Positions 9,978 to 22,300 of a stretch of 64,000 bases of DNA are shown here, one piece after another. The notes under the pieces are model-generated. The model did no database searches and was not told the DNA's origin. It worked only from the letters and a program-made list of their open reading frames with translations. The translations under genes were made by a program, and so were the position numbers. How positions within the stretch are numbered: position 1 is the first letter of the stretch; every line of letters begins with the position of its first letter. The stretch comes from Thalassia testudinum (Eukaryota; Streptophyta; Magnoliopsida; Alismatales; Hydrocharitaceae). The stretch spans positions 11,600,501-11,664,500 of the forward strand of contig JAZHRO010000073.1 of assembly GCA_037157565.1 (NCBI GenBank). The letters run 5' to 3'.

Positions 9978-12123
9978 CTCGAATGCTAGGGTTCTGGGGA
10001 TCTGACTCTCTGCTTATCCCTAACACTCCAAGAAACATATCAAAAATAAAATAACAAATGCATTGCATTCCTGACCTCTTTTATACCTAAATGCAACCCA
10101 AAAAACTATTTGTGGAGCAAAATCCTAAGTGCTAGGTTTGTTTTAATGCATAAGAATGATGATGAACTGGTGTTTACCAAGCACGTCTAGATCTGGGGGG
10201 TCTCTAGTCTCTAATGGTGAGCGAGCAGATCTCCTTTCCTGCCTTATCCAAAAATTGACCTTGTAAGCTTAGGTAGGCAAAAACCTGAGTACCATTCACC
10301 ATCATTACCTGGTTGGTCTCTCTCTAGCGATGCATCATCAGATAGATGCCACATGTGACATCCTATACTCCCAGTAAGTCATGTCTGGAGAAATGCTTGT
10401 CAAGGTAAGGCCACTCTATGTTGAAGGAGGGACTTGGCCTTACAGGAGGTGGGTAGTAAGCATCAAAATGCTAGTTGGAAAAAAGAAATAACCACAGGTA
10501 TATAGAGGGTGTAAGCATTTTGATGGTAGTAAGAATCAAAATGCCAGTGTCCACAGGTATAAAGTGGGTGTTTTAGAATTAAAAAAAAAAAATCGTAGCT
10601 TTCCCATCATTTTTTACAATAATTGATGGTGTTAAAACGTAATTTTTTTAAAAAAATGTTACCATTTTCCCATTGCATATAGAAAGCAACAGGAAAAATA
10701 CTTTTGTTGTCAGTTCTTAAAATAACTGACGATAAAAAAAGGTAAGTTTTTGTAACAAATGAATGGTTTTTGCTGTCACTTATTTGAAAAAGCGATGACA
10801 AAACTATTTTTACCGTCACTTGTATAAGCGACCGCGTTTTATTTCAAATGATGGCAAAACACAAAAGATGGTGCGTAAATGGGGGGAAATTATCGCAAAT
10901 GAGGGAAATAGAGATATAAAGTACTATAGTCGAAATAAATACTACAGTCTAGAAAAATGCAAGAGAAATCTAAATGAAACACAGAAGTGGCTCGATATCA
11001 AATTAGAAGTTGGCATCAATATCGAAGTTGTCTAAAGAAAGTAGAGGGGTGCTGGTGTTGGGTCCGGTAGTGGAGGAAAAGTAAAGCCTTTGTCCCAAAA
11101 CAAGAAAAATTCAAATATCAGTGGATCAGCAAGAGAGTGGGACTAACAAGCTGGTCTGCTGTTGTAGTTTGAGGAGGAGTTGTTGCTAGTGCTGGAGGTA
11201 CTCATCTGGATGTAGGGGGTCTCTAGTTTTTAATGGTGAGTGAGTCGATCTCCTTTCCTACCTGATCCAAAAACTGTCCTTGTCTACTCATGTTGGTAGA
11301 AACCTGAGTACCCTACTCCATCAATACCTAGCTGGTCTCTCTCTAGCGATGCATCAATAGAGAGGTACCACCTGTGACATCCTATACTCCTAGCAAGTCG
11401 AGTTTGGAGAACTGCTGGTCAAGGTAAAGCTACTCTGTGTTGAAGGACAAAGTGGATCTCCCTGGATGTGGGTAGTAAGCATCAAAATGCTAGTAGAAAA
11501 AAAAAATAACCACAAGCATACAGTGGGTGTAAACATTTTGATGGTAGTATGCATCAGAAAGCTATCTGCCATGGGTATATAGTGGATGTTTCAGAATTTA
11601 AAAATAAAATAATCCAGCATTTACCATCGATTTTTACAATAACCAACAGTGTCAAAAAGTAAATTTTTTTTAACAAAGGTGACTGTTTCCCATCGCTTAT
11701 TACAGAAAGCAACATGAAAAATATCTTTGCCGTTGTTTTTTAAAATAACCGACTGCAAAAAAAGGTAGGTTTTGTAGCAAATGAAAGGTTTTTGTCGTCA
11801 CTTATTTGAGAAAGCGATGGGAAAAATATTTTTGTCATCGGCTTTTAAAATAATCGACCGCAAAAGAAGGTAAGTTTTTATGGCAAATGAAATGTTTTTG
11901 CAGTCACTTATTTAAGAAAGCGACGACAAAACAATTTTACTATTGCATGTATAAGCGGCGCTATTTTATTTTAAATGATGAGGAAACTAAAAAATCAGCA
12001 CGTTAACGCGGGAATATGTGTCATGAAAATGCCATCACTTTTTTAATAAGTGATGGGAAATCATAGCCAAATTGGGCTTCTTCCTCTTTCTACTTTCATG
12101 GTCCTAGGGTTTATGCGTTCTAA
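9978..12123. repeat. Tandem array, unit 1 (compound, internally deleted)
   Basis: First recognisable array copy. It opens with the anchor region (about 10003, diverged) and carries exon-like blocks near 10196 and 11216, only about 1.0 kb apart. The piece between the GTGTTTACC phrase (10170) and the exon block lacks about 0.7 kb, and the next anchor is missing near 10860, so two monomers are fused by deletions. Hairpin modules lie at about 10590-10860 and 11610-12065. Confidence 0.7.
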
Positions 12124-13466
12124 CTTTCTGTTAGTCCTCGAAACACAAATAAAGATATCAAAAGTAATGAAACAATGCAGTGCATAACTATCCTAAGAAA
12201 ATTCCTAAATGCAACCCAAAAACCCGATTGCAAAGTTGAAATCATAAGAGCGATGTGCATTTTAGGGCATAAGAATGATGATAAGCTGGTGTTTATCATG
12301 CATGATTAAATTTTTCTCCTCCTTTGTTATTACCAACAACATTCAAGCATTCAACTCATATATTAGTAGTTGGTCCCCCTATTAAAAGTCTTATGCAATT
12401 AATGATATGCTACAATGAATAATAATGCAAGAATATTAAGAGCATAAACTGAAACTTCTAAATTATAAGTAAGGTAAAGGAGCTATATCAAGGTTCTAAA
12501 AAAAAGTGCTTCAATAGTAGAAATAAACTATCAGAGATATAAAGTACAACTCTTCAAAATATAGTAACATTGATATAAAGTACTATAGTCCAAATAAATA
12601 CTACAGTCTACAAAAAAGTAGGAGAAATCTAAAAGAAACTCAGAAACGCCTCGATATCTGTTGAGAACTCAGCATCAATATCGAAGTTATCTTGAGAAAA
12701 TAGAGGGTTGCTGGTGCTGGGTTCAACAGTGGAGGAAAAGCGAAGCCTGTGTCCCAAAACGGGTGAAATCTAAATATCAGTTAATCTATGGGATAGTGGG
12801 ACCAACGGGCAGGTTTGCTATTGTAGTTTGAGGAGGAGCTGTTGCTACTGCTGCAGGTGCATGTCTAGATCTATGGGGTCTCTGGTTTTTGACGGTGCAT
12901 TAGTGGATCTCCTTTCCTACCTGATCCAAAAACTATCCTTGTCTGCTTAGGTAGGCAAAAACCTGAGTACCATGCTCCATCATTACCCGACTAGTCTTTC
13001 TCTGGTGATTCATCATCAGAGAGACGCCACTTGTGAAATTGTATACTCCCAGCAAGTCATGTCTGGAAAACTGCTTGTCAAGGTAAGGCCACTCTGTGTT
13101 GGAGGGAGTGGGTCTCACTAGATGTGGGTAGTAAGCGTCAAAATGTTACTAGGAAAAAAACACCACATTTTTACAGTGGGTGTAAGCATTTTGATGGTAG
13201 TAAGCATCAAAATGCTATTGGGCACAGGAATACAGTGGGTGTTTCAGAATTTAAAAAGAAAATAATCCGGCGTTCACCGTCAATTTTTACAATAACCAAT
13301 AGTGTTAAAATGTAAGCTTTTTTAACAAAGGTGACTGTTTCCAGTCGCTTATTACAGAAAGCGGTAGGAAAAATATTTTTGCCGTCAATTTTAAAATAAC
13401 TGATGGCAAAAAAAGGCAAGCTTTTGTACCAAATGAAAGGTTTTTGCCCTTATTTATTTGAGAAAG
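12124..13466. repeat. Tandem array, unit 2 (left part)
   Basis: Anchor TTTCTGTTAGTCC at 12124, exon-like block about 12780-13120, palindrome module about 13130-13240, hairpin modules from 13270. The unit is cut in a hairpin module at GAGAAAG (13460-13466) and resumes at 25521, so an insertion split it. Confidence 0.8.
12933..13118 (-). pseudogene. Exon-like block of unit 2, minus-strand frame
   Basis: Contains EWPYLDKQFSRHDLLGVYNF, then RVMMEHGTQVFAYLSRQG. Near-identical residues occur in the same frame in other monomers (51360-51668, 58081-58314). The frame ends at a stop just after a sequence resembling a splice donor. I do not recognise the protein. Confidence 0.35.
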
Positions 13467-13923
13467 TGTTCTGTCGACATGAGACATGTTAGAACGATTC
13501 AATCTTATCGTTGCAGTGCAAATTGAGATGGAACAAATAAATTTATAAAATCTGGCGAGTAGCAGATCGTTCACAAGGCGGCAATCTCAATTTATGCAGA
13601 AGCTTTTCAATAGAACTTGCACTAAATAGATATTTATATATCAAACATGCTGAAGATCAGAATTTTATTGCATTCAAACAATGTTTTTCAAAATAGAAAT
13701 TCCTAAGATAGATAGAAAGAAAGAGAGAGAGATATGCAAATAGACGATGCCGCTTGTGGGATTCTTGTTCGAAGTGTGGCAGCACCTCAGATCCTATGCA
13801 CCGGGACAAAGGTTGGAGTTGCAGAGAGAGAGGCGGAAGGCCGTGGAAGAAGGTGGAAGAGAGAGAGGAAGAGTTGTCTAGAAGATGGAAGAGATGTCCT
13901 TTAACTGAGGGGCCTTGGGCCTT

Positions 13924-13932
13924 CTTTTATAG
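13924..13932 (-). promoter_or_regulatory. TATA box of insertion C
   Basis: The minus strand reads ACTATAAAAGAAGGCCC. This is the main reason to orient C on the minus strand. Confidence 0.4.
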
Positions 13933-14559
13933 TTTTAATGAGGGAAAAAGTGGGCATTTTGGCCGTTAAAGTCATGTAACAATCCCTGGATGATCAGATC
14001 CATCGATCGGAAGATCATCAAACTAAATCACACGTAAAAATAGGCTCCAACACACCTTCATCTCGCAGATTGAACCTGGGCTCGACACGTGGTAGCTCCA
14101 CAACCCTTGATCTGCGATCTAACAACCCCGCTTGCTCGTGCATGCCTGCTTCTCTTCTTTGTGCGCCCACTCGCTTAAAATGAGAGCCTGATCCTTAGCC
14201 ACTAGGTCTTATGATCGGACAACTTAAAGATCACTCTCGTTGCCTTCTTAAAGTGTGCATGCGTTGAGTGTTTGCCACGGAGCATTCCTATCGTGACATG
14301 TAGTCACATCCATGCCTTCTGCTAGAGATCTAACAGTTAATAGCACCTAAGCCCACCAGCTTTCCCAATTTCACGCTCAGCACCACTCGAACCCGCTTTC
14401 TTCACTCGAAATTGAGTATGCTCACCGCTATGCTAAGGGCGGGATTGTGTCGAGTTTCCTCTTCTTGCGTCGCTACTCTCAGCCATTGGATGAGATCTAA
14501 CGGCTGAGGATCTTCCCTCCTTGATGGCTTGGGGGTGGGGTGTCGTCGTGGTTACTTTC

Positions 14560-17286
14560 TGTAATGACCCGATTTCCTGAATCCCTACGAGACACGAGAA
14601 TCGAACAGACCTGACTGATCCCAAGTCCTAGTCGTCCAACGAGAAAGTAACCAAAAGAGCAGTAAAATAAACCACATTCACCATGTATATAACTAGTAGT
14701 AACAAAATACAGCAGTAAAGAAAGGAAATACTACAGTATACACCACCACAACAGAAGAGAAATAAACATGTACATAACATGAAGCTTACAATAAAGTGAG
14801 TACAGGGAGTAACAGAAAACTACTCACTACAGTGGAAAGAAAAGTACAGAAGGTGCTACAGGTAACACTACTGGGCTCTACTATGCCTAGTGCCCTCTGC
14901 AGCCGCTGACTCTGGCTACTCAACACCTGGTCCTGAAAAGGTAACAAGGGTGACACGTAAGCGAAACGCTGAGTAGAGTGGCAACTAAAAGCTAAAAGAA
15001 GCAGTAGAGTGTACAGTAGCTATTATATCTTTACTTTATTTATATTTTTCCATTTATTCACTGTTGATTTATTTCTCAGATCCTTCTCTTGATCTTGAAT
15101 GTTCCTCTTGGGAACGATCTTGGGTGCAGTCTTTTCCGAAAAGTAGAAGTAACACGTGGTGATCTCCTAGCCGGGAGAGTCCCCCGTGGTGGTCCTACCC
15201 TCAGTCAACCGCCCCAAGGTCGCTGACAGACATAACGGTGACTACGGCACGCACGATAAATGCACTGGTAGCTACCCCACACTGGCACGTGGTCTGTCGT
15301 TTCCGTTAACGGGTGCGCCCAAAGCACAGCACGGAACCAGTATAGGGCAGAGCCCTCTCAGTAACAGGGGTCCAGCCCATCCACAGTAACCAAATAGGGG
15401 TTTTGCCCTTCCATAGTCTGCGCACCCTCGCCTGACTACCCTGGTTTGCCAAGTGGGCCTAACAAGTCGGTGTAGGAGGGCTAGCAGAACCCCAGGGCCC
15501 GCAGGGTAGCTAGTGCTCTCCCTACATTAGTATCTCTCCTCGGTACTGTGTACACGAGGGCCAAAATTCTGTAAAAAGTGGCCAGACCTAACCCTGGGTC
15601 CCTGGGGCGGCTAGCTCCATTCTGCACTAAACAGGGCGACAGTTGCTCTCCTTGGTACTCCGTACTCAAGGGCCTGCTCACTTCCCCAATTCTATTCCAT
15701 TCCCTTTCCAGGAGTTCTACTCTTAATTCCCTGTGGGGTTCATGCTCTTTTAACTCAGCCAATTTAGGTTTCACAGTTCCAGCTTTATATTCATATAACC
15801 CATGTTCTGAATCGTATTTTTTCATTCATAACAGGCAAATGTTAACCAATTTACAGGCAATTATCACTTCCTTTCAACTTTTCCAGACTGCAATGTTTAT
15901 ATATTCAACTAGTTTTCCTGTCCTTGGATTCATGCCGTACCCTAGGATCTAGCATTCAATCTAGTTTTCCAGTCCTAGGATTCATGCAATACCCTAGGAT
16001 ATATCATTCAATCTAATTTCTCAGTCCTAGCGTTCATGCAATGCCCTAGACTCTATTAATTGTTTCATAATTGTAGAATTTTTCTTAAATAAATTAAAGG
16101 GCCACTCTACCCGCGAAATCAGGAGTACTGGGGGCGTGGTCGGCAATCCTACGTGCCTCCGCAACCCCCAGAGCCACAGCGGAACGGGGTCCTAACACAA
16201 GGATCATCACAAGGAGTTTCTCAGAATAGTATACAATTACTGTAAATAGGTAGAGGAAATAAATCTGGAAAGAACGCAACTTGAAACACAGAAAACAGAC
16301 TCCGAACGGACCCTAAACGGGTCAAAAACGACGAATCTATCAAAAATCAGACGTCTGGAACTTCTTCCAAACGTCTTAAAAGGTTGATCAGGTCATACAT
16401 TGGTCTGTGCAGTCCTTCAAACATCCAGAAGCCCACTGGATTGTCTGGTCCTAGTTCCCAGACGTCTGATTGTCATCCCAGACGTCTGGAGGTCCTCTCC
16501 GTCGTCTGGTACTGTGGCCAGATGTCTGATCCGTGTGGGATGGCGAGCCCTCATGCCCTCCCGAATAGAACCTACGAACACACACACTCGCTCTCATCAC
16601 GAAGAGTTGCAGAAGAACGCGGCGAACGGCTACATGGCCATACACCCGTAAAAAGGAGAAGATAGGAAAATATTGTACCTGTCAGACGTCTGGACCGTCC
16701 TCTAGACGTCTTCTGCGTTGTCTAGACGTAAGTCCAGACGTCTGATTCTGGGAAATTTTCCCAGAATTAGCACCCTTTTCGCTCTCCGCCTGCGACGCAT
16801 GGCCGCGCCATGCCACGTGCACTTGCTGCCTGAGCTGTAGCAGCTCCTACGCGACACCCCACGCTCTCTGCTCTCACGTCGGCTGGCTCTAGCTGCCCCG
16901 GCAAGCTCGCACCCTCGTAGTCGGGCTTTCTCTTCCTCTCGCAACAACTCCTCCTTCCTGCACGCTCGCTGCAGCCGCTGCTGCCGCACTCGCTCGTTCG
17001 CAGGGAGGAGAAGATGAAGACGGTGGAGTGAGGGTGAGGGAGAGGGGAGCGCTATTTAAAGGCAGTGCGGGGAGAGAGAGAAAAGAAGCGGCATCGTCTA
17101 CAGGGAGGGTGAAAAAGGAGAAGATGAAGGCGGCGGGTTCTGTCTGCGCGCGCAGGCGCACAGACGTGAACCCGTACGCCAAAAAAATTTAATACCAGAC
17201 ATCTGGAAAGGGTTCCAGACGTCTGGCAAGACGTCTGGGACACTTCCCAGACGCCTTAACTACGTCTGATGCCCATGTTCGTAACA
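14560..17286 (-). repeat. 3' LTR of Tekay element 1
   Basis: 2727 bp. On the sense (minus) strand it runs TGTTACGAACATGGGC... to ...GGGTCATTACA. The portion at about 16340-17260 contains many CAGACGTCTGG palindromes. TTTAAATAG on the minus strand near 17055 is the likely TATA element. No clear purine tract precedes it on the internal side (17287 onward). Confidence 0.9.
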
Positions 17287-17370
17287 ATATAACAAGCTCA
17301 GAGGAAGTTTCATCCCTGAAACTTGTGCTAACTAGGGTACGGGAAAGAAAAATATATATACATAACAAAC

Positions 17371-18930
17371 TCAAAGAGGACCGAAATCGGTCTGAAAAGA
17401 CATACCCACGAAAAACTCTGGGTACTTCTCCCGCATTGCCGCCTTAGGCTCTCAGGTAGCCTCCTCGTACTGCTGGCTCCTCCTCAAAACCTTTACAAGG
17501 GGTACTTGCTTTCGTCTCAGACTGCGGATGGCTCTGTCAAGAATCTGCACTGGCCGCTTGGGGTAGGTCAGGTCTTCACCCACCTCGACTCTCTCGTGGC
17601 TCAGGACGTGACTGGGATCGGTGACATACTTCCTGAGGTTGGACACGTGGAACACATCATGCACACCAGAAAGCTAGGGAGGGAGGGCAAACCTGTAAGC
17701 AACGGGTCCAACCTGCTCCAGGACCTCAAAGGGCCCCATAAACCTTGGCGCGAGCTTCCCTCTCACCCCAAACCGCTGCAGGCCCTTCATGGGCGAAACG
17801 CGAAGGAAGATGTGGTCCCCAACCTCGAACTGCACCTCTAGGCATTTCTAATCCACATATCTCTTCTGCTTGCTCCTGACAGTGCGGAGTCGCCTGTGAA
17901 TCTGCTTGACTACCTCCTGACTCTGTCGGATCAGCCTGGGGCCAACCTCCCACTTGGTCCCCACCTCAACCCAACTCAAGGGTGCCGTACAGCTCCGTCA
18001 ATACAGAGCCTCATAAGGAGCCATGCCAATGCTCGAGTGATAACTGTTGTTGTATGCAAACTCCTCCAGGGGCAAGTGCTCCTCCCAAGAGCCCCTCCAG
18101 TCCAGTACACAGGCACGTAAAAGGTCCTCAAATGTCTGTATCGTGCGCTCAGACTGTCCGTCCGTCTGGCGGTGGTAAGCTGTACTGAATCTCAACCGCG
18201 TCCCCAGGGCCTGCTGAAACTCAGCCCAAAACTGGGACGTAAAGCGGGTATCCCGGTTGGAGACGATCTCCCGTGGAACTCCATGTAGACGTACCACGTC
18301 GCAGATATACCTCTCTACCAACTGTGCTGATCCCAAAGTGACTCGGATCAGCAAGAATCGTGTCGTCTTCGTCAATCTATCAACGATTACCCAGACTGCG
18401 TCGTGTCCTCGTTGGGTAACAAGTAAGCCCACCACCAAGTCCATGGTGATGCTCTCCCACTTCCACTCTAGCACAGGAAGTGGCTATAGCTGCCCTGTAG
18501 GCCTCTGATGCTCGTCTTTCACCTGTTGGCACACTAAACACTACTGTACGAATTCACCCACATCCCGCTTCATCCCCCTCCACCAAAACTCGCGTCTCAA
18601 GTCATGGTACATCTTCGTGTTTCTGGGATGTATGGTGAATCTGGAACCGTGTGCCTCAGTTAGGAGCTCTCTCAGCAGCTCCTCGTCTCTGGGAACGCAC
18701 AAACGTCCCCTCAGGCACAGCACCTGATCTGTGAAAGAGAAGTCCCCCGAGTATCCTGACAGTACTCTATCGCGCAAGGACTGCAAGTACGGGTCAGCCA
18801 TCTGTCCTATGACGATGCGATCTATCAGCTCTGGCCTCGTCTGTCGTGTCACAGTCATTGCCCCACAGTTCCCCTGTAACTCTATGGGTCGCCAACTGCC
18901 CATCTCCTCCAAAAGGCTCCAACACTGCAC
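17371..18930 (-). pseudogene. Integrase and chromodomain, Tekay element 1
   Basis: 18541-18930 carries the zinc-binding N-terminus region ([32 protein letters not shown]). 17998-18474 carries the catalytic core ([27 protein letters not shown], then QTDGQSERTIQTFEDLLRA with the core glutamate). 17452-17664 encodes the C-terminal region [12 protein letters not shown]...[27 protein letters not shown], which matches the chromodomain tail of chromoviruses. In the family this domain steers integration to modified chromatin. The three pieces are separated by stops and frameshifts. The reading ends at TGA, 17371-17373. Confidence 0.85.
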
Positions 18931-19083
18931 CTATAAGCTGGCCAAGTGTGCGGGCGCCTTTCGGCTCAAGGCGTCAGCCACCATGTTGGCCTTTCCTGGG
19001 TGGTAAGAAATGCTGCAGTCATAGTCCTTCAGGAGCTCCAACCAACGTCTCTGTCTCATGTTGAGCTCCTTCTGATCAAATAG

Positions 19084-21177
19084 TTATCTGAGGCTCTTGT
19101 GATCTGTAAAGATCTCGAAGGTCTTACCGTACAAGTAGTGCCTCCAGGTCTTCAGCGCGAAGACAATAGCTGCTAGCTCCAGGTCATGGGTAGGGTAGCT
19201 ATGCTCATGGGGCTTCAGTTGCCGCGAAGCGTAAGCGACAACATGACCCCTCTGCATGAGCACACCCCCTAACCCCTGCAAGGAGGCGTCCGTGTACACA
19301 ACGAACCTGCCACTACTGTTAGGGATGGTGAGCACGAAAGCCAAAGTCAGCCTCTCCTTGAACTCCTGAAAACACGCCTCACAAGCGTCTGTCCAAGTGA
19401 AGGGCACGTCCTTCCGGGTCAACTATGTCATAGGACATGCAATCTGTGAAAAGCCCCTGATAAACCATCTGTAGTAGCCCACCAGTCCTAGGAAACTATG
19501 GATCTCAGTAACCGTACGTGGTCTCTCCCACCTAAGCACTGCCTCGACCTTGGCTGGGTCCACCGCCAAGCCATCTCCAGAGATCACATGACCTAAGAAG
19601 GTCACCTCCCTCAACCAGAACTCGCACTTGCTATATTTGGCGTACATCCTACATCATCTCAGTGTGTCCAGAAATATCCGCAAGTGTTGTCCGTGCTGCA
19701 TCTGATCTCGAGAATAGATGAGCACATAATCAATGAATACCACCACGAACTGGTCCAAGTACGGTCTAAACACCCGATTCATCAGGTCCATGAAGGTAGC
19801 AGGGGATTGGTCAGCCCAAACGGCATGACCAGAAACTCGTAGTGTCCGTACCGGGCACGAAAAGCTATCTTGGAGACTTCTACCTCCTTGATCCTCAACT
19901 GGTGGTATCCAGACCTCAAGTCAATCTTGAAGAATACCGTGGCACCTCGCAGCTGGTCAAACAAGTCGTCAATCCTCGGCAACGGATATCTATTCTTGAT
20001 GGTGACCCTATTCAGCTGTCGGTAGTCCACACAAAGGCGTAGGGTACCATCCTTCTTCTCTACAAACAGTACCGGGGCTCCCAGGGAGACGCACTGGGCC
20101 TCACAAAGCCCTTCTCCAAAAGATCTTGCAACTGAGACTTGAGCTCTTGCAGCTCAAGTGGTGCCATCCTGTATGCTGCGATCGAGATGGGGCTGGTCCC
20201 TGGTACTAGTGAGATCTCAAACTCGATCTCACGCTCAGGCGGTAGTCCTGGCAACTCGTCTGGAAACACGTCGGGGTACTCTCTGACCACCGGGATACTC
20301 TGGAAGTCTGCCACAGGGCTGGGCTCTGCTACCACACAAGTTAGGAAGCCCTCACACCCTTGGCTCAAAAGCCCTCAGAAATGCACCTGAAGCCTCTTTC
20401 CACTGGCTGACCATGGAACTCGAAAGAAGGCAACTCCGGTATGGAGAAGGCAATCTTCTTCTCAAAACAGTCCACCAAAGCGTGGTAAGCGGACAGCTAG
20501 TCCATCCCCAGAATAATGCCAAAGTCCTCCATCTGTATCATAATCAAGTCAGCGGGAAGGCTATGTCTCCCAATACTGACCTCGCAACCCGTGTACACCT
20601 CCTCAACTACAAACAACTGACCACTCGGGCCTCTGATCACGAACGGATCCTCTAACAGCATATAATCCTGGCCCAAAATAACTGCGAAACTAGCTGTGAC
20701 AAACGAGTGCGTAGCGCCGGAATCGAAAAGTGTGTAAATGAGTTTGCCAAAAACTGAAACCATACCTGCCACCACTGATCCCGAAGCTCTGGCATCCCTT
20801 TGTATCAGGGCGTTGATACGCCCCTTAGCCCTAGGTGCGGACGAAGCAGCCACACTCTACGTTGGACGGGTAGCTGCTAGCTGGTATCCTCCTCGTGACT
20901 ACTGTCCTCCTTCTCGCGCCTGGGAACCGCGGCCTCCTGCTCGCCCTCCAGTGCTCGGCGCGGGAAGTATCTGCTGACCTCCTGCCCTAAACGGGCAGTC
21001 CCTCCTGATGTGGCCCGGCTGGCTACACTGGTAGCAGAGGGGAACCCGACTCCTGCCCTTAGTGGGTCCCTGCTGTCGGTTGGGCAGGGGTCCGGTGCTG
21101 GCAACTGGCTCCTGTCGAGGGCCCCCAAAGGCCACTGATGGCCCTACAAAATGTGACGGCTCTCCTGCGGATGCCAC
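19084..21177 (-). pseudogene. Zinc knuckle, protease, reverse transcriptase and RNase H, Tekay element 1
   Basis: In sense order: CCHC knuckle CYQCSQPGHIRRDC (20899-21177), protease [10 protein letters not shown] (20497-20853), RT start [25 protein letters not shown] (20060-20368), RT palm [21 protein letters not shown] to MPFGLTN (19782-20030, then a frameshift), RT connection [21 protein letters not shown] (19423-19647) and RNase [16 protein letters not shown] (19084-19422). The RT catalytic motif reads F-I-D-Y: the second aspartate codon is Tyr (19726-19728). Every segment is closed by a stop or frameshift. Confidence 0.88.
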
Positions 21178-21213
21178 GTGTCTCTTCTCTCGCCGGCCCT
21201 ATGAAAAGTCTGG

Positions 21214-22119
21214 CTAGTAGGGCCTCTTCCGCCCGCTGTCAGTATCTCGCGCGGACGGGTTGGTCTCCTCATAGGTCATAGCTGCCTCCACCACCCTCGA
21301 GAGCGTAGGCAACTTCAGGGGTTTGACATACCCCCGAATCGCAGGTCGGAGCCCCTCGGTGAACCTCCAAAGGCGCTCCTCCTCAGTGGCTACTGTCGTC
21401 GCGGCGAAGCAGGACAACTCCAGAAAACGCGTGTGGTACGCGCTCACAGTCATCGTTCCCTGGCGGAGAGTGTGGAACTCCCGCCTGCTCTGGTCCTGCC
21501 ACGTTTGGGGAAAGTACTGCTTGCAGAAGAAGGTGACGAACCGATCCCAAGTCGGCGCATCCCTCTCCTATCCCCTGACCGCCCTCCACCACCTGTGTGC
21601 CGCACTCTCTAGCTACTACATGGCAAAGGCCATGCGGCACTCCACCGGGGGGCGAAGGGTGTCAAAAACCTTCTTGATCTGCTCGAGCCAGTCCTTCCCC
21701 TCGGTCGGGTCCTCATCCCCCTTGAAGGAAGGGGGCTTCAGCTTCCGGAACTGCCTGAAAAGCTCGAAGTGGCACTGCAGTGGAGATGCTGGTGCACCTC
21801 CAGGTAAAGGAGCCTCATGCACAGAAGTGTCGGAGGAAGGTGCGGGTAGTGGTGGCCCATCCCCTCCCCTGTGTCCAGCGCCGCGTCCGTCGCGTGGTCC
21901 CACAAAGGACTCCCCCTCCGTAGCCCCAGGGAGAGGCGCTCAGGGTGGTGGGTGGAGCTCCTCTCGCACTATATCCTGTATCAGCTGGGCGAGGTCCTGG
22001 GCCTGAATGCCCAGGAGCAGTGGCTGGTCCACTGAGACGTCGACCGCAACACGCCCACCTCGCCGACCTCGTCCTCGGCTGCACCCGCGGCCCACCTCGC
22101 TAGTCCCTCGTCGAGGCAT
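21214..22119 (-). pseudogene. gag, Tekay element 1 (capsid region present but broken)
   Basis: Start MPRRGTSEVG (22119), equivalent to the start of element 2. 21616-21903 carries KPPSFKGDEDPTEGKDWLEQIKKVF, the beginning of the retrotransposon gag domain, and 21214-21453 carries MTVSAYHTRFLELSCFA...RFTEGLRPAIRGYV, its end. The frames do not join, and a TAG closes the last piece. This capsid segment is absent from element 2, so element 1 shows what element 2 lost. Confidence 0.8.
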
Positions 22120-22286
22120 CTCCTGCAAGGAGACGCGAAACAGAATGGAAACACGTCAATATGGAATGATATCCAACGAAGAAGTCTAAGAGCTAATGTC
22201 AAAAGAAACTTGTGGTGGCTACTGTAGTTATAAGCACGTGAATTGGTTACTTTCCAGTCAGTTGATTCACATCTCGGGACGACCTT

Positions 22287-22298
22287 GCTCTGATACCA
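22287..22298 (-). promoter_or_regulatory. Primer binding site, initiator tRNA-Met, element 1
   Basis: The minus strand reads TGGTATCAGAGC, an exact initiator-Met PBS, two bases from the LTR at 22301. Confidence 0.9.
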
Positions 22299-22300
22299 TC

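Noticed and set aside
10018..10025. CCCTAACA as the outer end of the Athila LTR
   Set aside because: The surrounding sequence aligns with the array anchor and lead-in (GCTAGGGTT...CTGACT...), so the array already begins about 40 bases earlier.
22287..22298. tRNA-like sequences at the primer binding sites
   Set aside because: Only the 12-18 bases complementary to a tRNA 3' end are present; no cloverleaf, so no tRNA gene.
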